A stretch of 64,000 bases of DNA, taken from positions 1-64,000 of the forward strand of contig DGMY01000081.1 of assembly GCA_002388665.1 (NCBI GenBank). The letters are read 5' to 3'. This DNA is from Opitutia bacterium UBA4506 (GTDB taxonomy: Bacteria > Verrucomicrobiota > Verrucomicrobiia > Opitutales > Puniceicoccaceae). The translations under genes and the position numbers were made by a program. The first letter of the stretch is position 1. The number at the start of each line of letters is the position of its first letter. Below are positions 22,613 to 31,394 of the stretch, piece after piece. Under the pieces are notes generated by a model. It made no database searches and was not told where the DNA came from. It saw only the letters and a list, made by a program, of their open reading frames with translations.

Positions 22613-23341
22613 ATGAATCTACTCGCAATCCTTCGATCCACAGGTGCTCTCGCCGCAATACTGGGATCTGTTCATGCCGAAGTTCTCTACGAATGGAACT
22701 TTGAGGACAGCCCACAGACCTATCTATCCTCCGCCGAGTCATCGGGTTCAATCGAGGCAGCCTGGGACGGAGATTTCGACCGATCGGCTGCCAACGGAAG
22801 CGGTCAGTTCGTCGTCGGCCGCACCCCGGGAGGAATCGCCAACACCTACGTAGCAGTACCCTCTTCAAAAATAGACGCCGAGGAAATCTGGGCAATATTG
22901 GAGCTCTCGGAGTGGAATCTGGTCGGGAAATCGGCGTCGGAAACAATCCGGTTCGGTGTTGCAGATATAGCTGACGATGAGCGTCCCCACGTACTCGCCC
23001 AAATCAATCTATCCAGAACCGGCCCCAACGAAGTCTCCGTGTTTGGCGAATCCTTCGGAAAGAGCTCGGAATCGATGGAACCTTTGCCCATGTTCGGAGC
23101 GAATCAGAAAGAACCAGTAATGCTCGCTCTACAGATCCTTCCCGAAGAAAACACCTTCTCTCTCTATTACAAAGCCGGCAGCGGCCCCTTCCTCTTCCTG
23201 GGCAAAGGAAAAACCAGCCCCGAACGAGAGATAAACTATCTGCGATTAGGCCTGTCTGGCTACTTCAACGCCTCCGATGAGATCTTCGCCATTGAGCGAA
23301 TTGCCTTCCAAACCCACTCGCCGGTGGAGGCCGCAGAGTGA
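22613..23341 (+). CDS. Hypothetical secreted protein
   Basis: About 242 residues with signal peptide MNLLAILRSTGALAAILGSV (cut near VHA-EV). The mature part begins VLYEWNFEDSPQTYLSS and contains WAILELSEWNLVGKSASETI, QINLSRTGPNEVSVFGESFG and YYKAGSGPFLFLGKGK, a pattern of beta strands compatible with a LamG-like sandwich, but no family is assigned. There is no PEP-CTERM tail. The ATG at 22613 is chosen because the signal peptide starts there; in-frame codons up to 22511 look non-coding. Its stop overlaps the antiporter start (GTGA), so they are coupled. Confidence 0.6.
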   Translation: MNLLAILRSTGALAAILGSVHAEVLYEWNFEDSPQTYLSSAESSGSIEAAWDGDFDRSAANGSGQFVVGRTPGGIANTYVAVPSSKIDAEEIWAILELSEWNLVGKSASETIRFGVADIADDERPHVLAQINLSRTGPNEVSVFGESFGKSSESMEPLPMFGANQKEPVMLALQILPEENTFSLYYKAGSGPFLFLGKGKTSPEREINYLRLGLSGYFNASDEIFAIERIAFQTHSPVEAAE

Positions 23342-25050
23342 GGCTTCTTCGCTCGATTCCTCTGTGGATTTTCCTCATCGCCATGATCCTGTCCTGGTGG
23401 GCAGGTCGCTCGACCGAGATAACTTGGGTGGTCGAGTCAAAGCCGCTCGACGCAAAATCGGTTCAGAAACAAATCAATCTCGCTGGTGAGGGCACCTTCA
23501 TCTCGACCGAAGAGTCGATCCTCTGGGAGAACCTGACGACACCTTTGTCGGTCAAACCGGATAGGAGCGAGGAGTGGGTCCTGTCGCGGAATGCTGACAA
23601 TGAACCTTCCTACTACCTACTGGAAGTACATTTCCACTACGGGGCTTGGTCACTCTTTCCAGCACTCGTTACAATCGTCCTTTGTTTTTTAACCCGCGAA
23701 CCAATCACATCCCTGCTCGCGGGAATTGTATCAGGCGCACTGTTACTGGGAAGCTACGACATCATGAAGGATGTCCTTATTCCCGAAATAGCCAGCCCGT
23801 CAGCCGCTTTGGTAATTGTACTCTACCTGGGGTTCCTCGGCAGTCTTCTCGGACTCTGGTCGCGCAACGGTGCCGCTCAAGCGTTTGCCGACTGGATCAC
23901 GGTTCGATTCGTCCGCGGACCCAAAACCGCGAAACTGTCTGCTTGGTTCCTCGGCATCTTTTTCTTCCAAGGCGGGACGATCAGCACTCTGCTGGTCGGA
24001 ACCACCGTGAAGCCGATCGCCGACAAAGAGAAGATCAGTCACGAGGAACTCTCGTTTATTGTAGACTCCACCGCCTCCCCAATTGCAGTACTCCTTCCTT
24101 TTAATGCCTGGCCCTTTTACGTTCAGGGATTGATATTCGTAGGGGGTGTGGCGGCGCTAGCGACTGAGAAGCTTCGCCTGGAGTTCTTCTTTTCTTCGGT
24201 TCCACTGTTTTTCTACGCAATTTTTGCCGTAGCGTTCACCTTCCTCATCAGTATTGATCGACTCCCGTTCATGGGAAAAACTCTCCGCAAAGCGATTAAG
24301 CGTTCTCGCGAGACGGGTCAGCTCGATCGACCCGGTTCCACACCTTTGCAAGAGTCACGCTCACTCAAAGCCTCTGAGGTTCCCGAGGGTTATCGACCCG
24401 CAGCATTCGAGTTTATCCTCCCGCTGGTACTCATCATCGGAATCGCGATTTCTACCTATGTTTTGATCGACTCTCCCGAGGTGCTCTGGGCATTTGCGAT
24501 CGCGGTCGTCGTCGCAGCTCTCACAAGCCGGCTCCGGGGGATGTCACTCAAGTCCATGATCGAAGGGGTTTCCACTGGCCTTCAGGGTGTCGTCTACGGG
24601 GCCCTCATTCTCCTCCTTGCCGTTGTCGTCGGGGCCCTAAGCCGCGAGACTGGAGGCGGTCTGTATATGGTCGAGATACTCAAAGACTCTCTTTCCTTCC
24701 ATTTGCTTCCGCTCCTTCTATTCTTACTGACCTTAGTGATCGCCTTTTCCACTGGCACCAGCTGGGGAACCTTCGCTGTCACATTCCCTCTAGCCATGCC
24801 GCTCGCTTGGAGCCTCGCAATGGAGGCGTCGCTCACTCACCCTGTGTTCTTCCTCCAGCTTTGTTTTGCGGCGGTCATTAATGGCAGTGTTTTTGGTGAC
24901 CAATGCTCACCCATTTCAGATACAACTGTTCTCAGTTCCCTCGCAACCGGCTGTGACCTAATGGATCATGTCCGCACGCAAATTATTCCCTGCACCCTCG
25001 CCGCATTCGTTGCAGTCATCGGCTGGACGCTACTCACTTTTGTCGCGTAA
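23338..25050 (+). CDS. NhaC family Na+/H+ antiporter-type transporter
   Basis: 570 residues with an N-terminal membrane segment, a predicted periplasmic insertion of about 80 residues (24-105), and then about ten membrane helices. Family hallmarks are FFQGGTISTLLVGTTVKPIA, DSTASPIAVLLPFNAWP, FSTGTSWGTFAVTFPLAMPL and NGSVFGDQCSPISDTTVLSS. NhaC-type proteins exchange Na+ for H+, and relatives carry organic acids or amino acids. The GTG start overlaps the previous stop (GTGA). Its place beside gamma-glutamyltransferase suggests uptake or exchange of a released amino acid, which is inference. Confidence 0.85.
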   Translation: MRLLRSIPLWIFLIAMILSWWAGRSTEITWVVESKPLDAKSVQKQINLAGEGTFISTEESILWENLTTPLSVKPDRSEEWVLSRNADNEPSYYLLEVHFHYGAWSLFPALVTIVLCFLTREPITSLLAGIVSGALLLGSYDIMKDVLIPEIASPSAALVIVLYLGFLGSLLGLWSRNGAAQAFADWITVRFVRGPKTAKLSAWFLGIFFFQGGTISTLLVGTTVKPIADKEKISHEELSFIVDSTASPIAVLLPFNAWPFYVQGLIFVGGVAALATEKLRLEFFFSSVPLFFYAIFAVAFTFLISIDRLPFMGKTLRKAIKRSRETGQLDRPGSTPLQESRSLKASEVPEGYRPAAFEFILPLVLIIGIAISTYVLIDSPEVLWAFAIAVVVAALTSRLRGMSLKSMIEGVSTGLQGVVYGALILLLAVVVGALSRETGGGLYMVEILKDSLSFHLLPLLLFLLTLVIAFSTGTSWGTFAVTFPLAMPLAWSLAMEASLTHPVFFLQLCFAAVINGSVFGDQCSPISDTTVLSSLATGCDLMDHVRTQIIPCTLAAFVAVIGWTLLTFVA

Positions 25051-25078
25051 AATCAGCTACACCGATCAATTGCTCACC

Positions 25079-26926
25079 ATGACACCCAATCGACGGAACA
25101 ACTCCCTTCTCCTTACCCTCTTTCTCCTATGCCCGTTATGGGGCGTTGCCAGTACAGTCGTTGTCGATGAGTCCGACCCTGAGGTGCGCCGCGATATCGG
25201 AGACCGTTTCGGGCCCGGATCCGGCGGGTCCTATTTCGCCGAGAACGGAATGGTCACGTCATCTTCCAACCAAGCAACTTTTGCCGGAGTCGAGATCCTG
25301 CGCGCCGGTGGCAACGCATTCGACGCCGCAGTTGCTGTCCAGATGGTTTTGTCCGTCACAGAGCCCTATGCCAGCGGTATCGGAGGAGGCCTGTTTGCGA
25401 TGGGTTACAATGCCCAAAGCGAGTCTGTCTTCGCCCTGGATGGCCGCGAGGAATCTCCCAAAGCCTTCAACGCTTCCCGCTTCGAGGACTCCCGCGGAAA
25501 ACTCATTCCATTTAGCAAACGAATTAGCGGCGGGAACTCAGTCGGGGTTCCAGGAACCCTTGCCGCCTGCGTGACCCTCCTACAGAAACACGGAACGATG
25601 AGCCTCGCGGAGGTCTGCCAACCAGCGATCCGGATCGCATACGAAGGATTTCGCATTCCGGCGCCCTTTGCCGCCAATCTGGCTCACCATTGGGATCGTA
25701 TCTCCCAGTTTCCCAAGACCAAAGAGCTCTTTAGCCGCCCGGATGGTTCGCCACTACAGGAGGGTGACCTATTCCGAAACCCTGATTTCGCCGCTACCTT
25801 GGAACTGATCGTGAAAGAAGGGGAATCTGTCTTCTATCGAGGTCAGATCGCCAATGATATTGTCGAGGCAGTACAGTCTTCCGCCGTACAGCCAGGAATC
25901 CTCACCTTGGCCGATCTGGAGCGCTATCGCCCTGTGAATCGCCTTCCTGTAGCGACCGACTTTGGCCCCTACTCTGTCTACGGCATGCCAATGCCCTCCA
26001 GCGGTGGAGCCACGTTGGGTCTCATGCTAAACTTGGTTCAAGCCTATGGAATCGACGATCTTCAGTGGGGTACCGCAGACACCTTCGCCGTACTCATCGA
26101 TATTCAGAATGTTGCATTTGCCGACCGCAATTTCTACATGGCCGACGCCGACTTTGTAAACGTGCCGATCGACGGGCTTTTGGACCCTGACTACGCGGCT
26201 TCCCGGATCACGCTGGTCGACCCGAACAATCCGCCAGCCACACCAATCGCTCCCGGGACTCCAACTGGGGCGACGACCCCGGATAATGGTGACGCGATCA
26301 ACGCTGAAAGCCCTACCACCACTCACTTTTGTATCGTCGATAAAGATCGGAACGTCGCTTCAATCACGTCGACGATCGAACAGCATTTCGGCTCAGCTGT
26401 CCTCGTTCCCGGACGCGGCTTCCTGCTCAACAACGAGCTCACCGATTTCAGCGGTCGAGCTACTGATCGAGACGGAGTTCCGCTAGCCAATCGTCCGACA
26501 GCCGGTCTCCTCCCCCGCCGCTCCGCTCTGGGCGAAGACGCAACAACTCTGGGCGCAAAACGACCTCGGTCCAGCATGAGCCCGACTATCGTCCTGAAAG
26601 ACGGCGCTCCATACCTCGCAATCGGTTCCCCTGGCGGCAGCCGTATCATTGGGGTGGTCTTTAACGCGCTTCTCAATTCGTTGGTATTCGACTTCGACCT
26701 ACAGGATGCAGTCAACGCTCCTCGGGTCATTTCGCGCAACGGAACGCCAGAGATGGAATCGCCTCTCTATCGCAACGAAGCGTTGCGTACCGAACTATCC
26801 GAGAGGGGTTACCCCATTGTCGACGCACAAGCTGCCGGGTCGGTTCAAGCCATTCTGATCCAGGAGAATGGATGGTTGGAGGGTGCAGCCGACCCCAGGC
26901 GCGAAGGCCTCGCTCTGGGCTATTAA
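25079..26926 (+). CDS. ggt: Gamma-glutamyltransferase, second copy
   Basis: About 615 residues with a signal peptide (RNNSLLLTLFLLCPLWGVAS). Family segments are GMVTSSSNQATFAGVEILRA, GGNAFDAAVAVQMVLSVTEP, YASGIGGGLFAMGYN, the catalytic Thr in SPTTTHFCIVDKDRNVASIT, the lid loop GFLLNNELTDF, and KRPRSSMSPTIVLKDGAPYL with GSPGGSR. It is longer than the copy at 16378-18042 because of an insertion before the catalytic Thr (NPPATPIAPGTPTGATTPDN) and one near PRRSALGED; the two are paralogues, not recent duplicates. It is last in the operon beginning at 20515 and starts 28 bases after the antiporter stop. The ATG at 25079 is preferred over a start inside the antiporter gene. Confidence 0.92.
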   Translation: MTPNRRNNSLLLTLFLLCPLWGVASTVVVDESDPEVRRDIGDRFGPGSGGSYFAENGMVTSSSNQATFAGVEILRAGGNAFDAAVAVQMVLSVTEPYASGIGGGLFAMGYNAQSESVFALDGREESPKAFNASRFEDSRGKLIPFSKRISGGNSVGVPGTLAACVTLLQKHGTMSLAEVCQPAIRIAYEGFRIPAPFAANLAHHWDRISQFPKTKELFSRPDGSPLQEGDLFRNPDFAATLELIVKEGESVFYRGQIANDIVEAVQSSAVQPGILTLADLERYRPVNRLPVATDFGPYSVYGMPMPSSGGATLGLMLNLVQAYGIDDLQWGTADTFAVLIDIQNVAFADRNFYMADADFVNVPIDGLLDPDYAASRITLVDPNNPPATPIAPGTPTGATTPDNGDAINAESPTTTHFCIVDKDRNVASITSTIEQHFGSAVLVPGRGFLLNNELTDFSGRATDRDGVPLANRPTAGLLPRRSALGEDATTLGAKRPRSSMSPTIVLKDGAPYLAIGSPGGSRIIGVVFNALLNSLVFDFDLQDAVNAPRVISRNGTPEMESPLYRNEALRTELSERGYPIVDAQAAGSVQAILIQENGWLEGAADPRREGLALGY

Positions 26927-27050
26927 TTTCCCTCCTTCCAGCCCAACCCACTGCGATTTTTTCGGAGTGCATCGCTCGATATTCCACCGGCATTTCGGTT
27001 CGCTCTCAGTTGAAATATTAGGGGATCTGAATTCCTCTCGCCTTTTCCAC

Positions 27051-27079
27051 TTGTCACCGCAGTCGATTCAGTCCTAGCT
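27051..27079 (+). promoter_or_regulatory. Weak candidate promoter for the tRNA gene
   Basis: TTGTCA (27051-27056) is followed after 17 bases by CTAGCT (27074-27079), about 12 bases before the tRNA. The -10 match is poor, so this rests mostly on position. Confidence 0.25.
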
Positions 27080-27090
27080 TCATCGTTTCT

Positions 27091-27165
27091 GCTCCCGTAG
27101 TTCAATGGATAGAGCAACGGCCTCCGGAGCCGTAGATCTGGGTTCGAGTCCCGGCGGGAGTACCA
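27091..27165 (+). tRNA. tRNA-Arg (anticodon CCG)
   Basis: A complete cloverleaf can be drawn. The acceptor stem pairs GCTCCCG (27091-27097) with CGGGAGT (27155-27161), the D arm includes GTTCAATGGATAGAGC, the anticodon stem is ACGGC/GCCGT with loop CTCCGGA (anticodon CCG at 27124-27126, reading CGG), and the T arm is CTGGG-TTCGAGT-CCCGG. The 3' CCA is encoded (27163-27165). No integrase or attachment repeat was seen beside it. Confidence 0.97.
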
Positions 27166-27184
27166 TCAAGAGAGCGGGTGGGTT

Positions 27185-29689
27185 TTATTGGTCAACGCCA
27201 ACCAATTTCACTGAATAGATGGAAAGGAAGTCACCGATTTCCTGCCGCACGGTCGATATGACCAAAGCACCCCGCACAGTTCCCTTCGGCGGAAGCCCAA
27301 AGGTGCGAATCACACCGTCAAATTCCTCCTCATCCTGAGGTAAGCGAATCGCACGGGTCGTGCCCAACCGCTGGTCATCCGGCCCCCACCAATCAAATTT
27401 CATCACAGTGCGATTCCCCAAAGAGATTTTTGCGCTTAAATCGACTGAGCCTTCATATGCCATCGCCCCCCGATCACTCGCGTCGACGGTAAAGTGATAG
27501 CTAAGGCCCACGGCATAGGCGTTTTCGATCCGCAATGCCGAGGTGGCCCTGTCCTTCTCCTGGACATAGCCGACAGAAACTCTCTCGGATGGATTGACCT
27601 GCAATTCCCAAGGAGGATCTAAAGAAACTTCCCAGGGCTCAGGTCCGTATTGGTGCAAAGGCCCGGCAAGGGTTTCGATCGGACCCTCGACCAATTCTAT
27701 AGAATCTTCGGCCGAGGTGACACGATCAGCCAACTCGAAGATGGCTTGAGCCCCGCTATCCTGGATCCGGATCGCCTCTGCTTGCAGTCCTCCAGCAACC
27801 CACTTTCGCTTCTCCGGGGGAGTGTTCTCCAATAGAACCCGAGCGGCGTGATAACTCGGGTCAGACTGTGGTATTCGAGCGCGACTGGCTTCACGGGTCA
27901 GGGGCTCGCGAGACACCCGCTGGGAGACCGTTTCCCACCGCACTCGATCCTGCAAAAATTGGTACAGTGGTGCCGGACTATCGAGCATCTCGCTTCCGTC
28001 TACCACCAGTTGCTTTCTCGAATCGTGAAAACGAGCCATCGCTAAGGTCAATTGCCAGGCATTTTGGACAGCCTGCACCCGGTCCGCAAACACGCCGCCT
28101 TCACGGGCCTCCACTGCCGCTACCTCCAAATACCCGGTCATCTCTTCCAGTTCGTTGGCTTCATAGATATCGATCCCTGCTTCATCCCGAAAGTACTTCA
28201 CCCAGACGGCAGCACCCTCCTGTCTCATCCACACGTCTCGCGCACACTGGTAAAAATCCCCCATCGCCTCGCTTGCAGGACCAAAGAATTTATCGAGAAA
28301 CTCTTGCTCCAGCAGGCCGGAGTCGAGATTCGGCCGCCACAGCTTCCGCGCCAACATCCAGGGAACATCCCCGTGAAACGGCCAAATGGGTGAGGTCTCC
28401 CCATGATAGGCGCGAACCCCGGCTTCGTAAGAGTCCTTCACACGCAGCCCAACCAGGAGGTTGGCCCGCCGAGGAAACGCGTGGGGCCCACCATGAATAT
28501 AGTCGTAAATGCCCACCAAGCGGGGTCCCGCAGCCGTCCACTGCCGAACCAATTCCCGATCCGCCTCGGTAAAGTACACATCATGTCCCTGACTTCGATC
28601 CGCGGTAAGGTATGGAACCACCATCGGATGAACCGGAAAACTCGGCACGTTCTCGTTCCACATATAAGATAGGCAACCCAGAAAGCGGTCCGGATACTCC
28701 ACCGAAACTTCTTCGGCGACCCGATTCATGAATTGAAAAACCAGGTCCGAATAATCCGGCAGATCTCGAAAATACCGCATGGGACGGGTCCATTGGCGAA
28801 TTCCGGGACTGTCCCCAAATCGTGTACTGTCACTGATTCCCAGGGAAAATGACGATCGGTCCGGATTCTCCCTGAACGCGGTTATCGCTGCCTCGGCAGC
28901 CGTTGCGACAACCACATCCGATGTCAGGTCGGGCTGAACCAGCTTCCAGTATCGATCTCCTTTCGGCTTCGGATTCTCGGGGTCCCAATCCACCGCCAGA
29001 GCTTCGGGATTCTCCAGAAAAAAATCCCGGGTGAAAATACTCCGCAAATTGTGATGAAAGTGAATCGATGACTTCAATCGATTCCGACGTCCCCAAATTC
29101 GCTCTTCAGACGTTCTCAAACCCGAAAAGCGCCGAGCAATGTAAGCGGGCTCATAATCATAAACTCCGGTCGGTACCTCCCACTTCTCCCGGACCGGCGT
29201 CACGGTCCCAAGGTCTCCCGGCCAGAACCACCGCACTCCTCCAAACTCATCCAGCAGGGTATACAGCCCAAATTCCCATCCGAGAGGATCCTCTGCAGCA
29301 ATGACAAGCGTCCTCTCTGTAACGCGGATCTGAAAACGGTCATCAGCTCCGAATGCAAATAACGGTGATTCAGGCAGTTCCACGCGTTCAAATCGAATCA
29401 CCGACCGGTTCGATAGATCCTCTGGCTCTCGAGTCAACTCAACCTCGACGCCCCCCATATCATACACTCGGGCGCAAAACTCCTCTACCGCGTCTTCGAG
29501 CGCCTCCGGGACACCGGACGGAAGAGTAATCCAAGCGACTGATTCATTCCGGTCAAACACGACGAAACTGCCGTCACTCTCGGCTCCCCCCGGGCCAACA
29601 CTGCCTTCATTCCCCAAAGCCGTACCCGCCAGCGCGATCCCCAGGATCACTCCAAAACCAATGCCTTTGCGAAAAATTGAATGAATCAT
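27185..29689 (-). CDS. DUF4838 domain-containing secreted protein
   Basis: About 834 residues with a signal peptide (FGVILGIALAGTALG). The first 150 residues (AEEFCARVY-like VEEFCARVYDMGGVEVELTR, FGLYTLLDEFGGVRWFWPGD) resemble the N-terminal accessory domain found before glycoside hydrolase barrels. The centre matches DUF4838: FSLGISDSTRFG, YSDLVFQFMNRVAEEVSVEY, FPVHPMVVPYLTADRSQGHD, GIYDYIHGG, and FHGDVPWMLARKLWRPNLD. The C terminus is a beta-rich domain. DUF4838 proteins are thought to be carbohydrate-active and are common in polysaccharide-degrading Verrucomicrobiota and Bacteroidota, but the reaction is unproven. The ATG at 29689 gives a proper signal peptide. Confidence 0.8.
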   Translation of the reverse strand: MIHSIFRKGIGFGVILGIALAGTALGNEGSVGPGGAESDGSFVVFDRNESVAWITLPSGVPEALEDAVEEFCARVYDMGGVEVELTREPEDLSNRSVIRFERVELPESPLFAFGADDRFQIRVTERTLVIAAEDPLGWEFGLYTLLDEFGGVRWFWPGDLGTVTPVREKWEVPTGVYDYEPAYIARRFSGLRTSEERIWGRRNRLKSSIHFHHNLRSIFTRDFFLENPEALAVDWDPENPKPKGDRYWKLVQPDLTSDVVVATAAEAAITAFRENPDRSSFSLGISDSTRFGDSPGIRQWTRPMRYFRDLPDYSDLVFQFMNRVAEEVSVEYPDRFLGCLSYMWNENVPSFPVHPMVVPYLTADRSQGHDVYFTEADRELVRQWTAAGPRLVGIYDYIHGGPHAFPRRANLLVGLRVKDSYEAGVRAYHGETSPIWPFHGDVPWMLARKLWRPNLDSGLLEQEFLDKFFGPASEAMGDFYQCARDVWMRQEGAAVWVKYFRDEAGIDIYEANELEEMTGYLEVAAVEAREGGVFADRVQAVQNAWQLTLAMARFHDSRKQLVVDGSEMLDSPAPLYQFLQDRVRWETVSQRVSREPLTREASRARIPQSDPSYHAARVLLENTPPEKRKWVAGGLQAEAIRIQDSGAQAIFELADRVTSAEDSIELVEGPIETLAGPLHQYGPEPWEVSLDPPWELQVNPSERVSVGYVQEKDRATSALRIENAYAVGLSYHFTVDASDRGAMAYEGSVDLSAKISLGNRTVMKFDWWGPDDQRLGTTRAIRLPQDEEEFDGVIRTFGLPPKGTVRGALVISTVRQEIGDFLSIYSVKLVGVDQ

Positions 29690-29888
29690 CTCCCTCACAC
29701 CATCATCACAATCGGATTCCCGACTGAAAGGCAATGAATGCTCGTTACCAGATATGCCTCCCCTCCTTCTCACTCCCTATCACTCCTTTAGCAAAGATTC
29801 CGTTAGATGCGTAAAAAAGCTTGCCAGTGCTTTCGGTGACTTCGAAGCTCGACATCCTCGCTTCCTCGACCTCTGTCGATCTCTTTCA

Positions 29889-31394
29889 ATGCGCTTCGAA
29901 ACTGTTTTTCGTCCATCTCTGGTACTATCAGGAGGACTAGCTTGCCTCCTGTTGGTGGCAGGCTGCTCTGTATCCAATCCAGATCCTCGTCAGGAAATGA
30001 CCGACCTTGCTCCAACCGAAGGGTGGGACTCCGGAGGTGACACCGGTGAAGTAGCCGATGATTGGCTCGAGGCTTTCGACAGCCCCGTCCTCATCGAGCT
30101 CGTGAACGAGGCTCAGCTGGCCAATCCAAATCTCGCAGCTACCGCCGCGGCCTTTGCAGCGGCAGTATCACAAGCCAAGCAAGCCAACGCTCCTATCTAT
30201 CCAGCGCTGGACCTCGGAGTCGGCGCCTCGCAAACTCACCGCTTTGAGCTGACAGAAGAGGATCAGCTCCTACAGCTCGAAAAGAATCAAACCACTCTTG
30301 GAGTCGATCTGGCCCTGAGCTGGGAATTGGACGTTTGGGGTCGTGTCTCTGACAGCGCACGCAGCGCCGCTTTATCAGCCGCCGCAAGCGCCGCAGATTA
30401 TGCATTCGCCCGTCAGAGTCTCGCCGCGCAGGTTGCCAAAGGCTGGTTTCTCGCCTTGACCAATAAACTGCAATTCGAGCTCGCAAACCAATTTGTCGCA
30501 AATTTTGACGAAGCACTCCGCATCGCCGAAGCCCGCTTCAACGCTGGTGAGGTCTCTGCGCAGGATGTCTACTCTGCCCGCGCCGACGCAGCAAATGCTA
30601 GGCAGGCTTCCCAAGAAGCACTCTATGCTACACGGGCTGCCATCCGCAGCCTCGAGGTGCTCTTGGGCCGCTATCCCGCCGCAGACTTGTCCCTCGCCGA
30701 TTCCCTGAAGGTGGATCTTCCACCCGTTCCCGCCGGTCTCCCGTCCACTTTGTTGGAACGCCGACCTGATTTGATCGCAGCGGATCGCACAGTCGCCGCC
30801 TCCTTCTATTTTGCGAAATCAGCCGCAGCCGCACGACTTCCCCAGTTCTCTCTCAGCGCCAACTTCAGTTCGAGCGCCGAGAACTTCGGAGATCTCTTCG
30901 ACGCGTCTTCCATGCTCACCAATCTCGGGATCAATCTATTTCAACCTCTCTTCGATGCCGGTCTGCGCAAGGCACAGTTTGAAGAAGCCGAAGCAAATCA
31001 AATGATCGCGGTCGCCCAATACAAGCAGACCGCCCTGCAGGCCTTTCAAGAGGTGGAAGACACCCTCTCTCTCGAGGCCTCCCTCAAGGAACAGATCGTC
31101 CAATTGACCACTGCTTCCGAAAGCTATCAAAAGGCTGCAGAAATCGCCGAGATCAGCTATAAAGAGGGCGAAACCGATATGACCACCCTATTGGTCGCCC
31201 AACGCCAATCGCTCAACGCTCAATCCAGTTTGATCGATTCCCGCGGCAGTCTTCTCACCAACCGAGTGGATCTCTATCTTTCACTTGGCGGAAACTTTGA
31301 AGCCGGTCCAATCAACGATTCGCCGGCTCCTCCTCCTCTTCCTTCCCAGAAGGATGATTCTTCCCAGAAGTCCGATTCATCGACGCAACCATGA
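29889..31394 (+). CDS. Outer-membrane efflux lipoprotein, TolC/NodT (OprM) family
   Basis: About 501 residues. A lipoprotein signal with lipobox LVAGC puts the acylated Cys at residue 26. The two OEP repeats of long helices follow, with typical segments WLEAFDSPVLIELVNEAQLA, NPNLAATAAAFAAAVSQAKQ, LSWELDVWGRVSDSARSAAL, and in the second half ERRPDLIAADRTVAASFYFA and FQPLFDAGLRKAQFEEAEAN. It forms the outer-membrane exit duct of a tripartite pump. The ATG at 29889 is chosen because the lipoprotein signal starts there. Its stop overlaps the adaptor start (ATGA). The C terminus is Pro/Ser/Asp-rich low complexity. Confidence 0.92.
   Translation: MRFETVFRPSLVLSGGLACLLLVAGCSVSNPDPRQEMTDLAPTEGWDSGGDTGEVADDWLEAFDSPVLIELVNEAQLANPNLAATAAAFAAAVSQAKQANAPIYPALDLGVGASQTHRFELTEEDQLLQLEKNQTTLGVDLALSWELDVWGRVSDSARSAALSAAASAADYAFARQSLAAQVAKGWFLALTNKLQFELANQFVANFDEALRIAEARFNAGEVSAQDVYSARADAANARQASQEALYATRAAIRSLEVLLGRYPAADLSLADSLKVDLPPVPAGLPSTLLERRPDLIAADRTVAASFYFAKSAAAARLPQFSLSANFSSSAENFGDLFDASSMLTNLGINLFQPLFDAGLRKAQFEEAEANQMIAVAQYKQTALQAFQEVEDTLSLEASLKEQIVQLTTASESYQKAAEIAEISYKEGETDMTTLLVAQRQSLNAQSSLIDSRGSLLTNRVDLYLSLGGNFEAGPINDSPAPPPLPSQKDDSSQKSDSSTQP

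Noticed and set aside
26940..26960. T-run after the second gamma-glutamyltransferase as a terminator
   Set aside because: No stable stem precedes the T-run.
27091..27185. tRNA-Arg as an integration site for a mobile element
   Set aside because: No integrase, no partial tRNA copy and no change in gene type beside it.
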